Origin: Desmodesmus armatus
Taxonomy: Eukaryota; Chlorophyta; Chlorophyceae; Sphaeropleales; Scenedesmaceae
Assembly: GCA_007449985.2 (NCBI GenBank)
Contig: VIIQ02000093.1
Coordinates: forward strand, 186,001-250,000
Reading direction: 5' to 3'
DNA length: 64,000 nt
A model generated the notes under the pieces. That model made no database searches and had not been told where the DNA came from. It worked only from the letters and a program-made list of their open reading frames with translations. Shown here piece by piece: positions 1 through 12,495 of the stretch; the first letter of the stretch is position 1; the number at the start of each line of letters is the position of its first letter. The position numbers and the translations under genes were made by a program.

Positions 1-124
1 TTCCCTGAGGCCCAACAGCTGCGACAGTGCTTGCACTTACAGGAGTGCACATCCTGATGCAAACTCGAGCGCGCAGAGTAAAAATCCAGTGGTGGATCCA
101 TCTAGTCTTGTCTTGTTGCTGCAG

Positions 125-1783
125 GTCTGTACTGGCTGTTCTGGCGACTGCGGGGAGAGGCGTGTGCTATCAAGACTTACATGGGCCCGACACAGCTGGC
201 GGTGACAGCGCACCCTCAAGCGGTGGCCTAGTTGCCCAGCTGTCACAGGGCCCAGCTGTGCCCCAGTCACCAGGAGTAGCTAGCAGGCACAGGGCTGGCC
301 ACAGCACAACTCCAGCTGTGCAAGGCAGGAACAGGGCGGCGACGCAAGCCTCCTCCCTGCCTACAGCAAGGGCGAGCAGGCAAAGCAGCAGCAGCAGCGG
401 TGGCTCTCAGGTGCCGGCAGCATTGGCAAAGAGGACAGCTGCTCGTGCAGCTGCTGCAATACATGCAGCACCAGCAGAGGCTGGCCGCTTCGACGGAGGG
501 CGGCTGCTGTCTGCGGCTGTCAATGCTGGGGACAGCACAGCCAGCTGGTCCCAACTGCAGGTCGGCTGCAATGTCAGCGTTGCCGGCAGCCAGGGGGAGG
601 GAGGTGCGTGGTGGATCTTCCACTGTGGATCTATCGGCCCGGACAGCGGCGGCAACAGCAACAGCCACAGGAACAGCCGGTACAGCGGAAACAGCGGCAG
701 TCGGGCCAAGATGCCTGCGGGCTCTGGGTCTGTGATTACATCTTCAGGTGGACACAGCCCTATGCCTCCTGAGCCCCCAACACCAGAGCCCTCCCCCTCA
801 CCCTCACTGGAGCCATCCCCAGCACCACCACAGCCCGACCCTGACCCTGATCCGGACCGCGGTCCTGGGTATGCCAGCTGCGGGCCTGCTGTGCAAGGTC
901 CGCTGCTGGTGGTGGTGCTGGAGCGGGTGCAGTCGGGGCTGCTGGGAGCTGCACTGAGTGCGTTTGGCATCACTGGCTTGTACTTCTCCGTTGTGTTTGG
1001 TGAGTAGGATGGGTGATGCATGGCAGGCAGGCGTGATTCAGGGTGTGACCATAGCCAGATAGTGCTAGCAGCAGCTGTAGCAGCAGGGTTGCGCGGCGTG
1101 CGGTGGCGTGCAAGGCGTTGTGAGCATCCAATCAGCTAAGAGTGGTCCCAGAGGAGGGTGTCACGTGTGTAAATCATGAGGAGTCCCTTCTGTACTTTGG
1201 CTTGGAGGCGCTGGGGAAGCGGGCTGTAAGGTGCACAGCAGCACCGGAGTCAACACCACTGCTAGTGTCTTGGGTGAGGTTGAAACCACCCAAGCTGAAT
1301 GCCGTGCTGGTGTTGGCTGCTTGTTGTGCTGCCAGGTATTGGGCGCTTCCTGAGGCTGACAGTGAGCAACATCAGGCTCAGGATTGCGTACGAGGACTTC
1401 CCCTCCACTCAGCGACTGGTGGCTATGGTTCAGGTACGCTGTTGGTTGGCCAAGGGGCATTACGTTTTGAAAGGCAACGTTGTGTTGGCGTGCGTAGTAT
1501 GCTGATTTGCCTAGGAGCACTTGCAGTTGTGTGGTGCACAGCATAGCATGGCTGGACACCTCATGCCATGTCATGCCATGCCCTAGCACAGCACGTTGCT
1601 TGCTAGTTGCCAGCAGTGAGCATCTTTTTGTCTTCCCCGCCGCAGGATATCTACATTGCAAGGGCAGAAGGCGAACTGCAACTAGAAGAGGAGCTGTTCT
1701 ACCTGTTGATCAAGATTTTCAAGACGCCTGCGCTCCTGAACCAACTGACTAGGCTCTCTCAGCAGAACGACCGGGCTCGTTGA
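125..1783 (+). CDS. PIEZO: Piezo-type mechanosensitive ion channel, 3' end only
   Basis: C-terminal part of a Piezo channel, the trimeric mechanically gated cation channel of plasma or vacuolar membranes. The last two introns are clear: exons end at 999, run 1336-1433 and 1646-1783, with GTGAG and GTACG donors, CAG acceptors and matching phases. The joined tail reads GITGLYFSVVFG, then IGRFLRL, RIAYEDFP, DIYIARAEGELQLEEELF and LLIKIFKTP, which is the inner pore helix plus the conserved Piezo C-terminal domain (IGxF, FEDLP, QDIYLARExxELxLEEEL). The pair WWIF upstream fits the extracellular cap. Between cap and pore helix lies a low-complexity Ser/Pro/Asp insert with a (DP)n stretch. The gene starts outside the window. 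The upstream splice structure is uncertain: an acceptor at 124 is likely, and a second frame just after it (KTYMGPTQL) also looks like cap sequence, so one more intron may lie between 200 and 450. Confidence 0.85.
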
Positions 1784-2344
1784 CATGGACAGCTGTACAG
1801 TTAACTTGTGATTGAGCTTGTATTCATCAATGCACTGCAAAGTGCTGCTGCTTGATTTGGCATTTGGCATTGCATGGGGCTGCAATGCACCACCCAGATC
1901 ACAGGTTCTCACACGCGCTGGCGTGCCTTGGAATACCTCGGGCTCACTTCGAAGACACACCTGCACAAAATGCAGTAATCGTGATTTTACTGGGCCTCTT
2001 TGGGCTACTGTGTGCCGCAGGCTAGAAACCTGCATTGTGGCGTGCCACTGCATCACATGCCGTCAGTGCCATACATCCCACGCGTTCTCACGTCAAAAGC
2101 TGCAACTTTTGAAACGTTTTAGCCCTGAACGAGAGGCACTGACACAGCAGCAGCAGAGCATCACATGCCACACAGCAGCGGCAGCAGGACCGCCCAGCAG
2201 AGGCCGCCACGCTTTCAGTACACGTTGTTGCGGTGGACGAGGCCTCCGCCGAACTAGGCGGCCTGCAGACAGGACATCGTCCACATCGCTCATCCACTCA
2301 TATAACAACCCTGCCAGCGCTTCAAGGGTGACTACATAGCAACC
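1784..2344. other. Intergenic: Piezo 3' UTR and promoter of the next gene
   Basis: No coding exon recognised. It should hold the Piezo 3' UTR and the upstream region of the gene that starts at 2345. I saw no clear TGTAA signal or TATA box. Confidence 0.5.
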
Positions 2345-5300
2345 ATGGACGCTGCAGAGTCATCCGAGGCAGGCGGAACAGCACGTGAGCCAGAGACAGC
2401 GCAGCACCATCACACGCAGCAGGCGCACAGCACACCAGAAGGCGCACAGCACCACGGCACGGGGACAGCCGAAGTGCAGTGCATAAATTTCACCCCTGAC
2501 TCTCAATTCGACAGCCAGCAGCTCCTGCAGGCCCTCCAGGGACCTCCTCTGTCCAGTCAGGACCTGATGCTGGGCGGCACCCAGACCCAGGACTGCAGCT
2601 TGCAGCAGGAGATGCTGAAGGCCGAAAGGGAGTCCGCAGAGAGACATCAGACACGGGAGCAGGAGGCAGCAGCAGCCCTGCGTGAGGAGGCAGCTCAAGC
2701 AGACCCATCTGCTGCTGTGGTCCCAGACCCCCTGCTGAACGGCCAAGTAGCAGCAGGTGCTTTCCTGGGCAGAAACTCAAGTGGTGGAATGACTGCAAAT
2801 GACCCAGCAGCAGCTGCAGCAGCTGGAGGAGGAGGTAAGCAGGGGATATGGCAGGTGTTGAATTTGGCGGCATGTCTGCAACTGTGCTGTGCTGTGCTGT
2901 CTGCGTCACAACATGCACAGCACTTGCATGCATGGCAGTTGCGAAGAACTCTTATGAGCTCAACACTTTACATATTATGCAAGTACCAAAAGTTGCGGTA
3001 TGCTTGCACATCAGCCACACCAGCACCCAACAGCATGGCACAGCATGGCATGGCACAGTGCTTGTCACACCTCAGCATCCCCCCTGCCCACCAAGCCACA
3101 TGCTTCGAGACACCACACCATGTTGCAACACAGCGCGTCCTCCCGCCAGCAGGCAACTTCTGCTACAGTGCATGAAAGTCATCCACAATATTGTGACTTC
3201 CTGTTTCCACTGGCTCGTGTTGCGGTTGGATGCACGCTTTCTGGCTACACACATCACATGCACACCATGCACCCATGCGTTTGTCACCTGCACCCTCTGC
3301 CCCTTCTCACAGTGTCCGAGGACCTGCTGAAGCTTGCCCAAGTGGCATATGACGAGCAGCAGGGGCAGCAGGGGGCTCAGGACCCATATGCAGCAGCCAT
3401 GCAAGCACAGTTTGACCCCGCAGCTTGGGCCGCGTACGGCGGTATGCCCATGGGTGGCATGAATGCTGCCATGCTGACCAACTATTACTGGGGTCAGCCG
3501 ATGGGCATGCCCAGTGCCTACCCCTCACAGAGGCACCCCAGCCTGTCTAAGCCTGAGCACCAGGGTGAGTGCTGTTGCCGCCCCTAGTGCAGTTTCCTTG
3601 CTGCACTTGTAATCGCGCATGCAGCTGTTTTTGCTGCATGGGCTGCAGTCATCTCAATGGCTTGTGCATCCATAGCGCTCTCTTCCTGCACCTCGTTAGC
3701 CTCGCATGGAATGTGTGGCAAGCATACCTACCAGGCTGCTGTGCATGCGTTCAGCATCCTGTATGTCCTGCATGCGCCCTGCACGGGGTGACCAGTTACA
3801 AGTCAGCACACACCGTCGACGCTGCAGCTGTTCTGCACTGCATTGTTATGAGTCAGCACGCAGTGCTCACCCTGCAGATGTCCTGCATGGCATACACTAC
3901 GAGTCAGCACGCCGTGCTCACCCTGCAGCTGTCCTGCACCTGCGCCCGCTGCAGGCTCCAATGCCAAGCGCCGTGGGCCCATGGATGAGATGCGGCAGCT
4001 GCAGCGTATCCTCACCAAGCTGCTGCCAGGATCCATCATATACATGCCCAACCAGGATGGCGGAGGAAACAAGGTTGGTACATGGTTTGTGGATTACCAG
4101 GAGGACTTGGGTGTGGGTGGACCCCAAGCAGCTGGCACCACTCCCCGTGTCTGCACAACGATTGAGCCAATCCAACTGTTGGGGTGCCAAAGCCCCAAAG
4201 CCTGCAGTCAGTGTAGCTGCCAAACCGGGCGGCTAGTTGCTAGGTGCATGTGCTGGGTGCATGGTGACCATGGGCTGTGTGTGGCGCCAGTTTTGTCATC
4301 GCTGGAAGCTGCGGGGCTCGTCTTGCACTTCTTGGGGTTGCTGGACATAACTGTTTACTCCTATGTGCGTGCCGGAACGCACTTTGTAAGCCTGAAGTAA
4401 TGGCTTAACCATCCTTGTGGGACTATGGGTGATATGCTTCATAGAACTGCTTGCATATGACTGATATGTTGCCTACATGCTAGATACATCTGTATTCACT
4501 CTGCTTAACAAACAAGCTTGCAACACCCATGTGCAAACTAGGGCCTGGGTGGTTTGTGCGGTCAGTGACATGCATGCTTGGTTGTGTTGTGCATGTTCTG
4601 CTCGGCAGGTTCAAGCTGACGACATCAAGGTCTACATTGCAGCCACGCTGGGGGAGGCGCCCAAGCCCGACTGGGGGCTGAAGAACGGCTGGGGCCAGTA
4701 CCTGGCAGGTGAGGTCTTACCGTCCCATGCCGCCGTGCTACGCTGTGCTGTGCTGTGCTGTGTGATCCATACTGGCTGCATGTTTCTGTCTGTCCGTGCT
4801 GCACACACTGCATGTGAGCGCCATCTGGCAATAGGATCTGCCTAGTGGTGCGTTGCGTGCGGTACACGGCTGCCGTCGGTTCGGCAGTGCATGTGCACCC
4901 TGTGATCTGTGCCCCGCTTATGTTTGCGAATACTGAGAGTTTTCTTGGTGCCCCGCTGTCCTCGTGCTTCCAGATCTGTTCAACTGGGCCACTGGGCGCG
5001 AGGGCGACAATGCCATCACACGCACACAGGCCATGGCATGCGCACGCAGGCCCCAGGGGCGCAGCTGGGAGGTGGTGTTTGACAAGCTCATGGAGCTGGG
5101 TGAGTGGGCATCAGGGTCGGGTTGGAGCTGCGTCATTGTGTGTCGGGGCTGCACTACGGTCTTGGTGCTGCGAAACCATGTTGGGGCTGCGTCGCAGTGT
5201 TGACGCTGCAGCCTTATCAGCTTCACAGTGCTGCTTTCGTTTCCGCGACAGTCACCTTTCTTCTCACACATCTCACTCCTCCTCCCTTCCCGCTCGGCTT

Positions 5301-8018
5301 CAAAACTTCTACCCTGCAGGCGTGTACAGCTGGAACTGGGAGCTGCCCCTGCGCCACGAGCAGGTGCTCAACTGCCACAAGACCCCTCCCCCAGAGCTCA
5401 CCCGCCAGCAGGAGGCCCTGGCAGCAGCAACAGCAGCAGCAGCAGCCGCAGCAGCAGTGACAGCAGGCGCAAACCCTGATGCCATCCCCAACCTGCCAGT
5501 GGTGGCACGGATGGCAAGCCTGCTCGGCAAGCGGCAGCACCAGCAGATGAACCACATGGGGGGCATGTCCATGGGACCCCCACCCATGATGTTTGGCGGC
5601 ATGCACATGGATGCAGGGGGGGACATGATGGCTGCTGCTGCTGCCGCAGCTGCTATGCCTGCCATGCCTACTGCTGCTGTTGATGGCGGTGCTGGTGCCG
5701 CCGCGGCGATGGAGGGTGCTACTGCTGTTGGCGAGGCTGCAGCAACACAGGAGCCGGTGAGTGGGTTGCATGTTGAGTTACTCACTTCTGTTGTCCTGTG
5801 TCGTACATATATTGCAGCTACACCAGTCAAGGCACATCCCTTGCCAGCTTCACGGACAGCAGTCGCCTGTCTGTGCCATGCTGTGCGGCACACGTCTGGG
5901 CTGTAGCTGTCACTCTTTGACATGCTTGCGTCACAGATCATACATATCTCTTCCTTGTGTGCACACATATGCATCACAAATGCCACCTTTGGTTCAACCT
6001 GTCTGCACCATTGTTCTGCTATCATGTGCAGGCGGTCAAGAAGCAGCGCAGCAGCAGCAGTCCAGGCCTGCCAGCAGCTTCCGAAGCACCAGCAGCATCC
6101 TCAGACGGAGGAGCAGCGGCAGCTGCAGCCGCTGCAGGTGCAGCACCGGCTGTTAACGCTGCACCCACACAGGGCGTTGCATCTGCAGCAGCAGCAGCAT
6201 CCGGTGGTGGCAGTGGTGTTGGCATCAGTGATGCGGAGTTGGCTCTGCCTCCGCTGGAGGTGCTGCAGGCGGCCAGCATCCAGCAGCTGATGACATTCGT
6301 TGACAACGCGCTCACAGGCGCCCTGCAGGTGGGGCAAAGCAGCAGCACTGTTCGCTGGACATGATACGTTGAATACACATATGCCTAGTGGGACATCCTA
6401 GTGGGACAGTAGGATGTAGCACTTGTGCCCTCTAGCAGCTGCATGCAAGCGACTAGCACAAAGACGTTTGGCAGAAGAAGACCTACTCGTCTCCCCAAAC
6501 ACCACGCTTGGGGCGATGATTATGTCTACTACTGCCTTATGTCTTTGTGCTGGTCGCCTCCATGCAAAGGCTGAGCAGCACAGCTAGATCTGTGAGCTTG
6601 GCTGGCTAGCAGGAGAAGGACATCGTTTCGGGGCTTTCTGTATGACGGTTCCGGTGTCTGCTGACTAGCACCGTCGGCTTGTGTGTCATCCGATTGTCTT
6701 GGGTGATGTAGAGCTGACATGTGGGAGGTTTGGACTGCTGACATTGTGCTGTGCTGTGCTGTGTGACAGGCCACACAGGGCAAGGTGCTGAGTGGTACAG
6801 CCCGCTGCCCCAGCATGGAGTACATCATGAACATGAAGAACTTCAAGCTGGACCCGCTTTACGCCTCTGTAAGTCAGCAACATGTCTGATAACTGGTCCC
6901 CCCCCCCCAAGTACAGTCTTTGTGTGGAGTAGACCTTTGCTTGCTGCAAGGCGTCCAACAGCCGGCAGCTTCTATTGGCTTGGGCTGCAGCTTGCAGCTA
7001 CTCGGCTGACATGCAGCTGCGTCGTCATCTGTTTTTACGTCATGCCCCTTCTGCAACCTTGTGAGTGTTCCGTTAATGCCGTGTTCATTGGGTTGATGTA
7101 CACGTGTGCTTGTGTGTCTGTGTGCTGCCACCTGCCTGTGCGCAGTACATCTCCCTGGTGATGCAGGCTGGCAGCGCCCAGGCAGCAATGGAGCAGCACA
7201 TGGCGCAGCAGGCAGCCATGCAGCAGGCAAAGGCCAAGGTCAAGTCAGAGGCAGCAGCAGCAAGCAGCAGTCGCGCGATGGGCAGCACAGCAACCGCATC
7301 AGCAGCAGCGGCAGCAGCAGTGCCTATGCCTGCTTCAACGCTGGCATCGTCAGCAGCAGTCAGTGCAGGGCCTGCAAGCTCCGCTGTCAGGCCCGATGCA
7401 GCAGCAGCGGCTGCAGCAGTGCTAAGTGACGCACAGGCAGAGCAAGACAGCAGTGCAGCAGTGGCAGCAGCAATGGCGGCAGCAGCAGCGGCAGCAGCAT
7501 CCATGGCACCGCCAGCTGCAGTGGCAGCGGTGAAGGCCCCTGCCGTCACAGCACAAGCAGCAGCAGCCAAGGCGCTGGGGAAGAAGAAGGGGACTAAGGC
7601 AGCAGCAGCGCGGGACGCACAGCAGGACTACATGCAGCAGGCCAAGCAGCAGAGCGCAGTGCAGGCAGCAGCAGCAGAGGCCGCCATGGCAGCAGCAGCG
7701 CGGCTGCAGCAGCAGCAGAAGCAGCCTTTCTCAGACCCAGAAGCAGCTGCAGCGCACAGGCTGAGGCAGTCGTTGGATGGGTATGGAGTCGCTGACAAGG
7801 ACAGCGAGGATGCGGCAATGGCAGCGGCAATGGCTCTGTCAGCGCTGGCAGGCAGCCAAGAGGTGCCTGAGGGGTTGGAGCTAGATTACCAGGGGTTGCA
7901 CCAGGCAGCGGGGGGCAGGGGACAGGCGGGGGGTGTGGCGAAGCGGCGGGTGGGAGGCAGCAGGCTGGCAAATGGCAGCGGCCGGGCAGCACACACCTCC
8001 CCAATGAAGCCACGCTAA
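2345..8018 (+). CDS. Unidentified Ala/Gln/Met-rich protein with a conserved-looking core (nine exons)
   Basis: Exons 2345-2834, 3313-3564, 3955-4073, 4609-4708, 4974-5099, 5320-5756, 6032-6328, 6770-6868 and 7146-8018 join in phase to 930 codons ending at TAA. I do not recognise the family. Residues 1-163 are acidic and Gln-rich. Residues about 248-400 form the only high-complexity core: RRGPMDEMRQLQRILTKLLP, DDIKVYIAATLGEAPKPDWG, DLFNWATGREG, WEVVFDKLMELG and YSWNWELPLRHEQVLNCHK. This part is rich in Trp and Leu and looks globular. Then come Ala runs, a Met/Gly/Pro stretch (residues about 415-450), a second short conserved-looking part (PSMEYIMNMKNFKLDPLY, residues about 617-640), and an Ala/Gln-rich tail of nearly 290 residues with Lys-rich spots that could serve nuclear import. 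There is no signal peptide or membrane span. Composition suggests a nuclear scaffold or transcription-related protein, but that is inference only. Exon 6 encodes Ala runs by GCA/GCC next to CAG repeats. Confidence 0.8.
3780..3954 (+). repeat. Tandem repeat abutting the acceptor of exon 3 of the unidentified gene
   Basis: About three copies of a 60-65 base unit carrying 'gagtcagcac', 'gtgctcaccctgcag' and 'tgtcctgcat'. The last copy runs into the functional CAG acceptor at 3951-3954. Copies therefore carry several decoy CAG acceptors upstream of the real one. Confidence 0.7.
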
Positions 8019-9479
8019 GGGGATTCTGTTTTCCTCTGGCCTGTTGCTGCACCAGCCCCATGGCCTTGAGGCTTGTAGTTGTGTCGATGGCAAGGCGTTT
8101 GGTGTGCTTGGGATCGTGGCAGCTTGTGGGCAGTTGGGACGCCGGCGCGCCTGCTAACCGGCAGCAGGCCGCAGCACAAGCGGTTGACCTGACAGGGGAC
8201 GTTTGCAGCAGTGCTGGCATCTGTCAAACCACAAGAGGTGTCCAGCACCCTATGGGCAGTTGCCACCAAGGTACGGGTGACAGCGCGGCGCTTGAAATAG
8301 CAGCATTGGCGCAACCACACGGTCACACGGTGTCAACTTGAGCCGTGACTGGTGTCATCTCAAGGGTTGGATTTCCTTAGGCTGTTCCCTGTTGGACGAC
8401 ATCGTCTGGCAGCTTCGGGTGTTTGGGACTGTGGCTGAGATGCCACCAGAGCTTGGTCTTGGTTTGATACGGGACACCTCAGCACAATATGTCCCTCCCA
8501 GCATGGCATTGCTGGTCTGCACCAGCTGCATGTCGGCTTGTTCGTGCGATGTGTGTGTCAAGCCAACGGCGGCCTGTGCAGTCTGCACTTGAGGGCGTGC
8601 CTGATTGAAAGGGGAACAAGCTTCATGGAGTTGGTGGCAGCTTGATGAGGCAGGGCATCTGTGCAGGTGCCTTGTCGTGTTGAAGCATGCAATGTGGGGC
8701 ATGTGTCGTCATGCATCTGTGTACACAGCTGCTGTGCAGTGGCTTGCATGGTGATTCATGCACAGTCCTTGGTCCACATGCGTGATAACAAGCTCGCGTA
8801 CAAGGTTGGCTTGAAATGTTCCGGTGGCTGTGCAGTCACTGTGGTGTACCATTGATGCGTCGCGTGGGCGTGGGGTCAGCAGCATCACAGATGTGCCTGC
8901 CATTTGGGCTGTCTTTGCACTTTGGTTTCGGTGCTTGGGCGCTATCTGTGTTGGTACATCCGTTCATGGAATTGTGAGGGGGAGGTACAAAGCTGGGGTA
9001 TGCAATACTGGAGTTGAGTTACTGCTGTATGCGGAATGTGCAGAGTACTCTGCACAACACTGCAGCGATCACGAGCAGGTTGCACGCCAGTGCAAGCTGG
9101 TGTTGTGGCAGCTTTGTACTTGGCTGGCTGTGTCTCCGTTTCACTGTCAGTTGTGGTGTTGGTGTGCATGACAGTGTTGTTGTGTAAAAACAGTTCCAGG
9201 TTAAACTTTGGTCAACTTCACTGGTAACGTACTGCACCAGGATGTGATGCATGAATTCTTGGGACTTCAAAATCTCTCGTTGACCTTCCTATCAACGCTC
9301 AACAAGTCGCAACGTCCATCCAATGTTTTGTTTTTCTGAGATCCGATCTAGATCGCGTCCACAGTTCTCGAAGGAAGCGGAGCTTCACTGTTATGCTGCA
9401 GAAGCTTCATTCATTAGCATTGGCCTAAACGCAATCGTTGTCACTATTGTGTGCTCTGGTGACCATCAGTGTGCATGCC
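8019..9479. other. Intergenic, 3' UTR of the unidentified gene and upstream region of the LOG-like gene
   Basis: No convincing coding exon. A TGTAA motif lies at 9183-9187, in the range of chlorophyte 3' UTR lengths for the gene ending at 8018. The rest is unremarkable. Confidence 0.5.
9183..9187 (+). terminator. Candidate poly(A) signal TGTAA
   Basis: TGTAA is the usual chlorophyte polyadenylation signal. It lies 1.16 kb after the stop at 8018. That is long but possible, and no closer copy was noticed. Confidence 0.35.
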
Positions 9480-11203
9480 ATGATGGGGCGCCGCAAGGTT
9501 GTAGCAGTCATAGGAGACAACAGCCTGCAGGACATTGATGAGGAAGGCGGAGGACTGCACAAACGACGAATTGCAGAGAACGTGAGATGATCACTTCAAG
9601 TCAGTGTATGCCCAGCCTTGCATCAAGTATAAGTTCGCACGCCACAGCCATCTGCAAGGCCAAGGGTTTGTGTGCACACAGGTGGCATGTACAGCTTGGG
9701 GGGGTCTTGTACACCCCAGACAGCATGATTCGTATTGATAGAACACAGTCAAGACATTCACATCTTGCTGCTGTGTCTGCTGCAACGCTGTCGGTGGTAT
9801 TGTGGCCCCCTGTGCGTCCATGCTGGCCAGCTAGGCCAATGCCTGGTTGATGCAGGGTACAGGGTGTTGACAGGAGGGCTAGGTGGAGTCATGGATGCTG
9901 CAATGGCGGGAGCACACAACAGCCCGGGTGGGAGTCAGGCAGGGCTGCAGGCCAAAGCCTTGAAGCCTGTCACAGTGTGGTGGCAGCACACACACTTGCA
10001 ACGCTTTGCCACAAGTGTACATGAGACTCAATGATGTACGTTGTATGCATTTACAGAATCAGTAGCACTGTACAGCCCGAAAGCCCTTGCCCATGCTGCC
10101 CCCAACACACACCATCCTGACATTGCCCGGCGCCTACAACTCATAGCACAAGAGGGAGGCTGATGAAGGTGCTCACCTGTGCTGCCACCACAGCACAAGC
10201 CCGCACTCTAAGCAACACCTCCGTGACAAGCCATCCTCCCCCTTCCCAAACTCACACACAGCACCCAGCACGATTTATAAGCCAAGCAAAATAGGGTGCG
10301 GGGCAGCAAAGGGTTCACAACCGTGCCGCGTGTGGCTCCATCCACCCACGCATAGTACTGACATGTCCCTATCTCAACCACCACAAACCATTTCGCTGTC
10401 TCTTGGTAAAGCGTACTGTGTCATGGCTGTGCTGTGCAGCGTACCGTGAGGGTGACACGATTGCCATTCTACCAGGAGAGGACCCTGCAGCAGCCAGCCC
10501 CCATGCCGACATTGTGATCTGCACAGGCCTGGGCAGCTACCGCAACGGCATTGTGGGGCGCAGCGACGCCGTCATCGCGGTGGGGGGAGGTGCAGGCACA
10601 CTGCAGGTGCGGTGTGGTGCGTCACTGCCAATGCAGCCTGCCTGTTGAGTGGCAAGAAGTACCTACTAGGTGTATGCTACACCACTGGGCCAGTGGTGTA
10701 GCATACATGCAAACCTGGTGGCAGGAAGGGAAGGCATGCGGACGCCACATTGGGGCTGAAAGATGGGCATGCTGTCTGGCTGCAGGCCCGTATGCACCTG
10801 TGCACCTCGCAGTCACATATAACCTAAAAGGTGCACCCACAACCTTTGGCAACAATGTCCCAGCCAAGCACCAACCATGACATTGCTAGCTGCCGGTGGT
10901 GCAGCAAGTGCAGAAGGTTCAGGGTCTGCCAAAGTGGACAGTTGTACCACCCAGGTCAGTAAACGTGATGTGGCTGTGCCATGCCCCACCCCCTTGCCCC
11001 CCCCCCAATCAAACACACAGGAGGCTACCACTGCATGGAAGGCCCAGAGGCCCTTGGTTGTCATGCTGGGCTGCAGTGGTTTGACAGCAGCGCTAGCAGG
11101 ACAGCGGCTTGATGGCAGGGGAGGCAGCAGCAGGCAGCCGATCATGGGAGCAGCATCAGCACCGGAGGCCGTGCAGCTGCTGAGGGGCTTCCTGTTATGT
11201 TGA
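9480..11203 (+). CDS. TIGR00725-family SLOG protein (LOG-like, lysine-decarboxylase-like fold)
   Basis: Exons 9480-9581, 9831-9927, 10440-10606 and 11021-11203 join in phase to 182 codons. The protein starts [15 protein letters not shown], a Rossmann-like first strand. It continues with [63 protein letters not shown] and then [14 protein letters not shown] with a C-terminal LDGR and APEAVQLL helix. The GGxGGVM and VGGGAGTL loops are the phosphate/nucleotide-binding signature of this family, and GGGAGT replaces the PGGxGT of true cytokinin LOG enzymes. Length (about 180 residues) is normal for TIGR00725. The biochemical role of this subfamily is not settled, so cytokinin activation should not be assumed. 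The first two codons are both ATG; the start could be 9480 or 9483. A 37-base palindrome sits in intron 3. Confidence 0.85.
10671..10707. repeat. Perfect 18-bp inverted repeat with a 1-base centre
   Basis: Arms 10671-10688 and 10690-10707 are exact reverse complements (TGTATGCTACACCACTGG) around a single G. It lies in intron 3 of the LOG-like gene. Such a perfect cruciform-capable site in an intron is not expected by chance. Confidence 0.9.
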
Positions 11204-12269
11204 CTTGATGTATCTGGGTCGGGTTACCGGTGTGGACTAGTACAAGATTAGCAAGCCTTGCCACGGTACTACATCAGCTCAGGTTGCGGCTGTAGGGCCC
11301 AAAGGGCAGCTTCTCAGGTTGGGAGGTCTGCGACAAAGTTGTGACAGTGTGGTAACCTATCAGTTTTTTCAAATGGAACAGTGCAGTACAGTCTTTGGGG
11401 ACAGAGTCCCAACCTCGGCACTAGCCAGCAAGCCAGGGGCTCATGAGGGTGCCCAGAGGGCCTACAAACGTACCCCAGTTTTTCAGGACAGGTGCGAGGA
11501 AATGAACTTCATACTCTACAGGCTGCATGTGTGACATGTATGTATGCAGTCACGCATGTCGATGTTAGGGAAGGACTGAGGCAGTGTGCCAAACCTTGCT
11601 GACTCATAATTGATCCTGGTGGGGAGGCGCTGACAGTGTCTATGTCTGACGCATTAGAGTGCTGCAGGTGAAGGGACACACTCCCAGGAGAGTCTGACCT
11701 GATGGATATTGATATTCAAAACCAGCGGGGTGAGCAAGATTCGCATTTGTGAAACTGCCTGTAAGCTGGCTCCGTGCTTTCGTGACCATACCCAGTGTCA
11801 ACAGCTGGGATGCCTGGCTGTTGAGCAGGCAGTGTGAAGATGCAGTCTGTGTCCACCTTGCTGGCTGGTGTGTTTGTGACTTCACTTTCACGTTTTGTTT
11901 GCCCCATTCCCAGCTGCCAGTGCCGCTCTTGATCTAGATACATGTGCGTTTGTCATCAGCACAAGTCATCCAGGGTAGTGCAGACACAGACAAGTTGGTA
12001 TGGTGCATCTGCCGAGCCAGCTTCAGCACCAACTTGGTTGCATTGAATGCATGCGGTGTACATGAGAGCAGCATGTGATGTTACATGCCAGCGCGTACGT
12101 GACGTTTCTGATTATATGTGTATTCATTGCATATTCATTGCACGTGATTGCTGGCACTGCACCGACACTGCATAGTGTGGCCCGAGTCAGGTTGCGATGG
12201 TCACCACTAGCATGCAGCAAAGTGCATGGTTTGCCATGTCGAACCGAGACACGTTATGTATAAGGTAGG

Positions 12270-12495
12270 TTATATTGATAAGTTGCTGTAAAGTTCGCAG
12301 GGGTTGTGCTGCAGGTTGCGTTTTGTAAGTACCGCAAAGCCATCCCTGATAGCCAGCTGCAGCAAGTTGCAAGGCTGCAGCGATGTATGAGCGATTTCGC
12401 CATCAACAAGTTGATATTGATGTTGGATGCTACTGCGCAGGCCGTTGCTGCAAATTTTGATTGTGTACCGCACAGCCATCCTTGAAAGGCAGGCT
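12270..12495. repeat. Diverged direct repeat, two copies of about 85 bp
   Basis: Copy 1 (12270-12355) and copy 2 (12411-12495) both run through 'ttgctg', 'gcagg', a 'gtaccgca' motif and 'agccatcc' followed by 'ttgaaag' or 'ctgatag'. They are offset by about 140 bases. No function visible. Confidence 0.55.
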
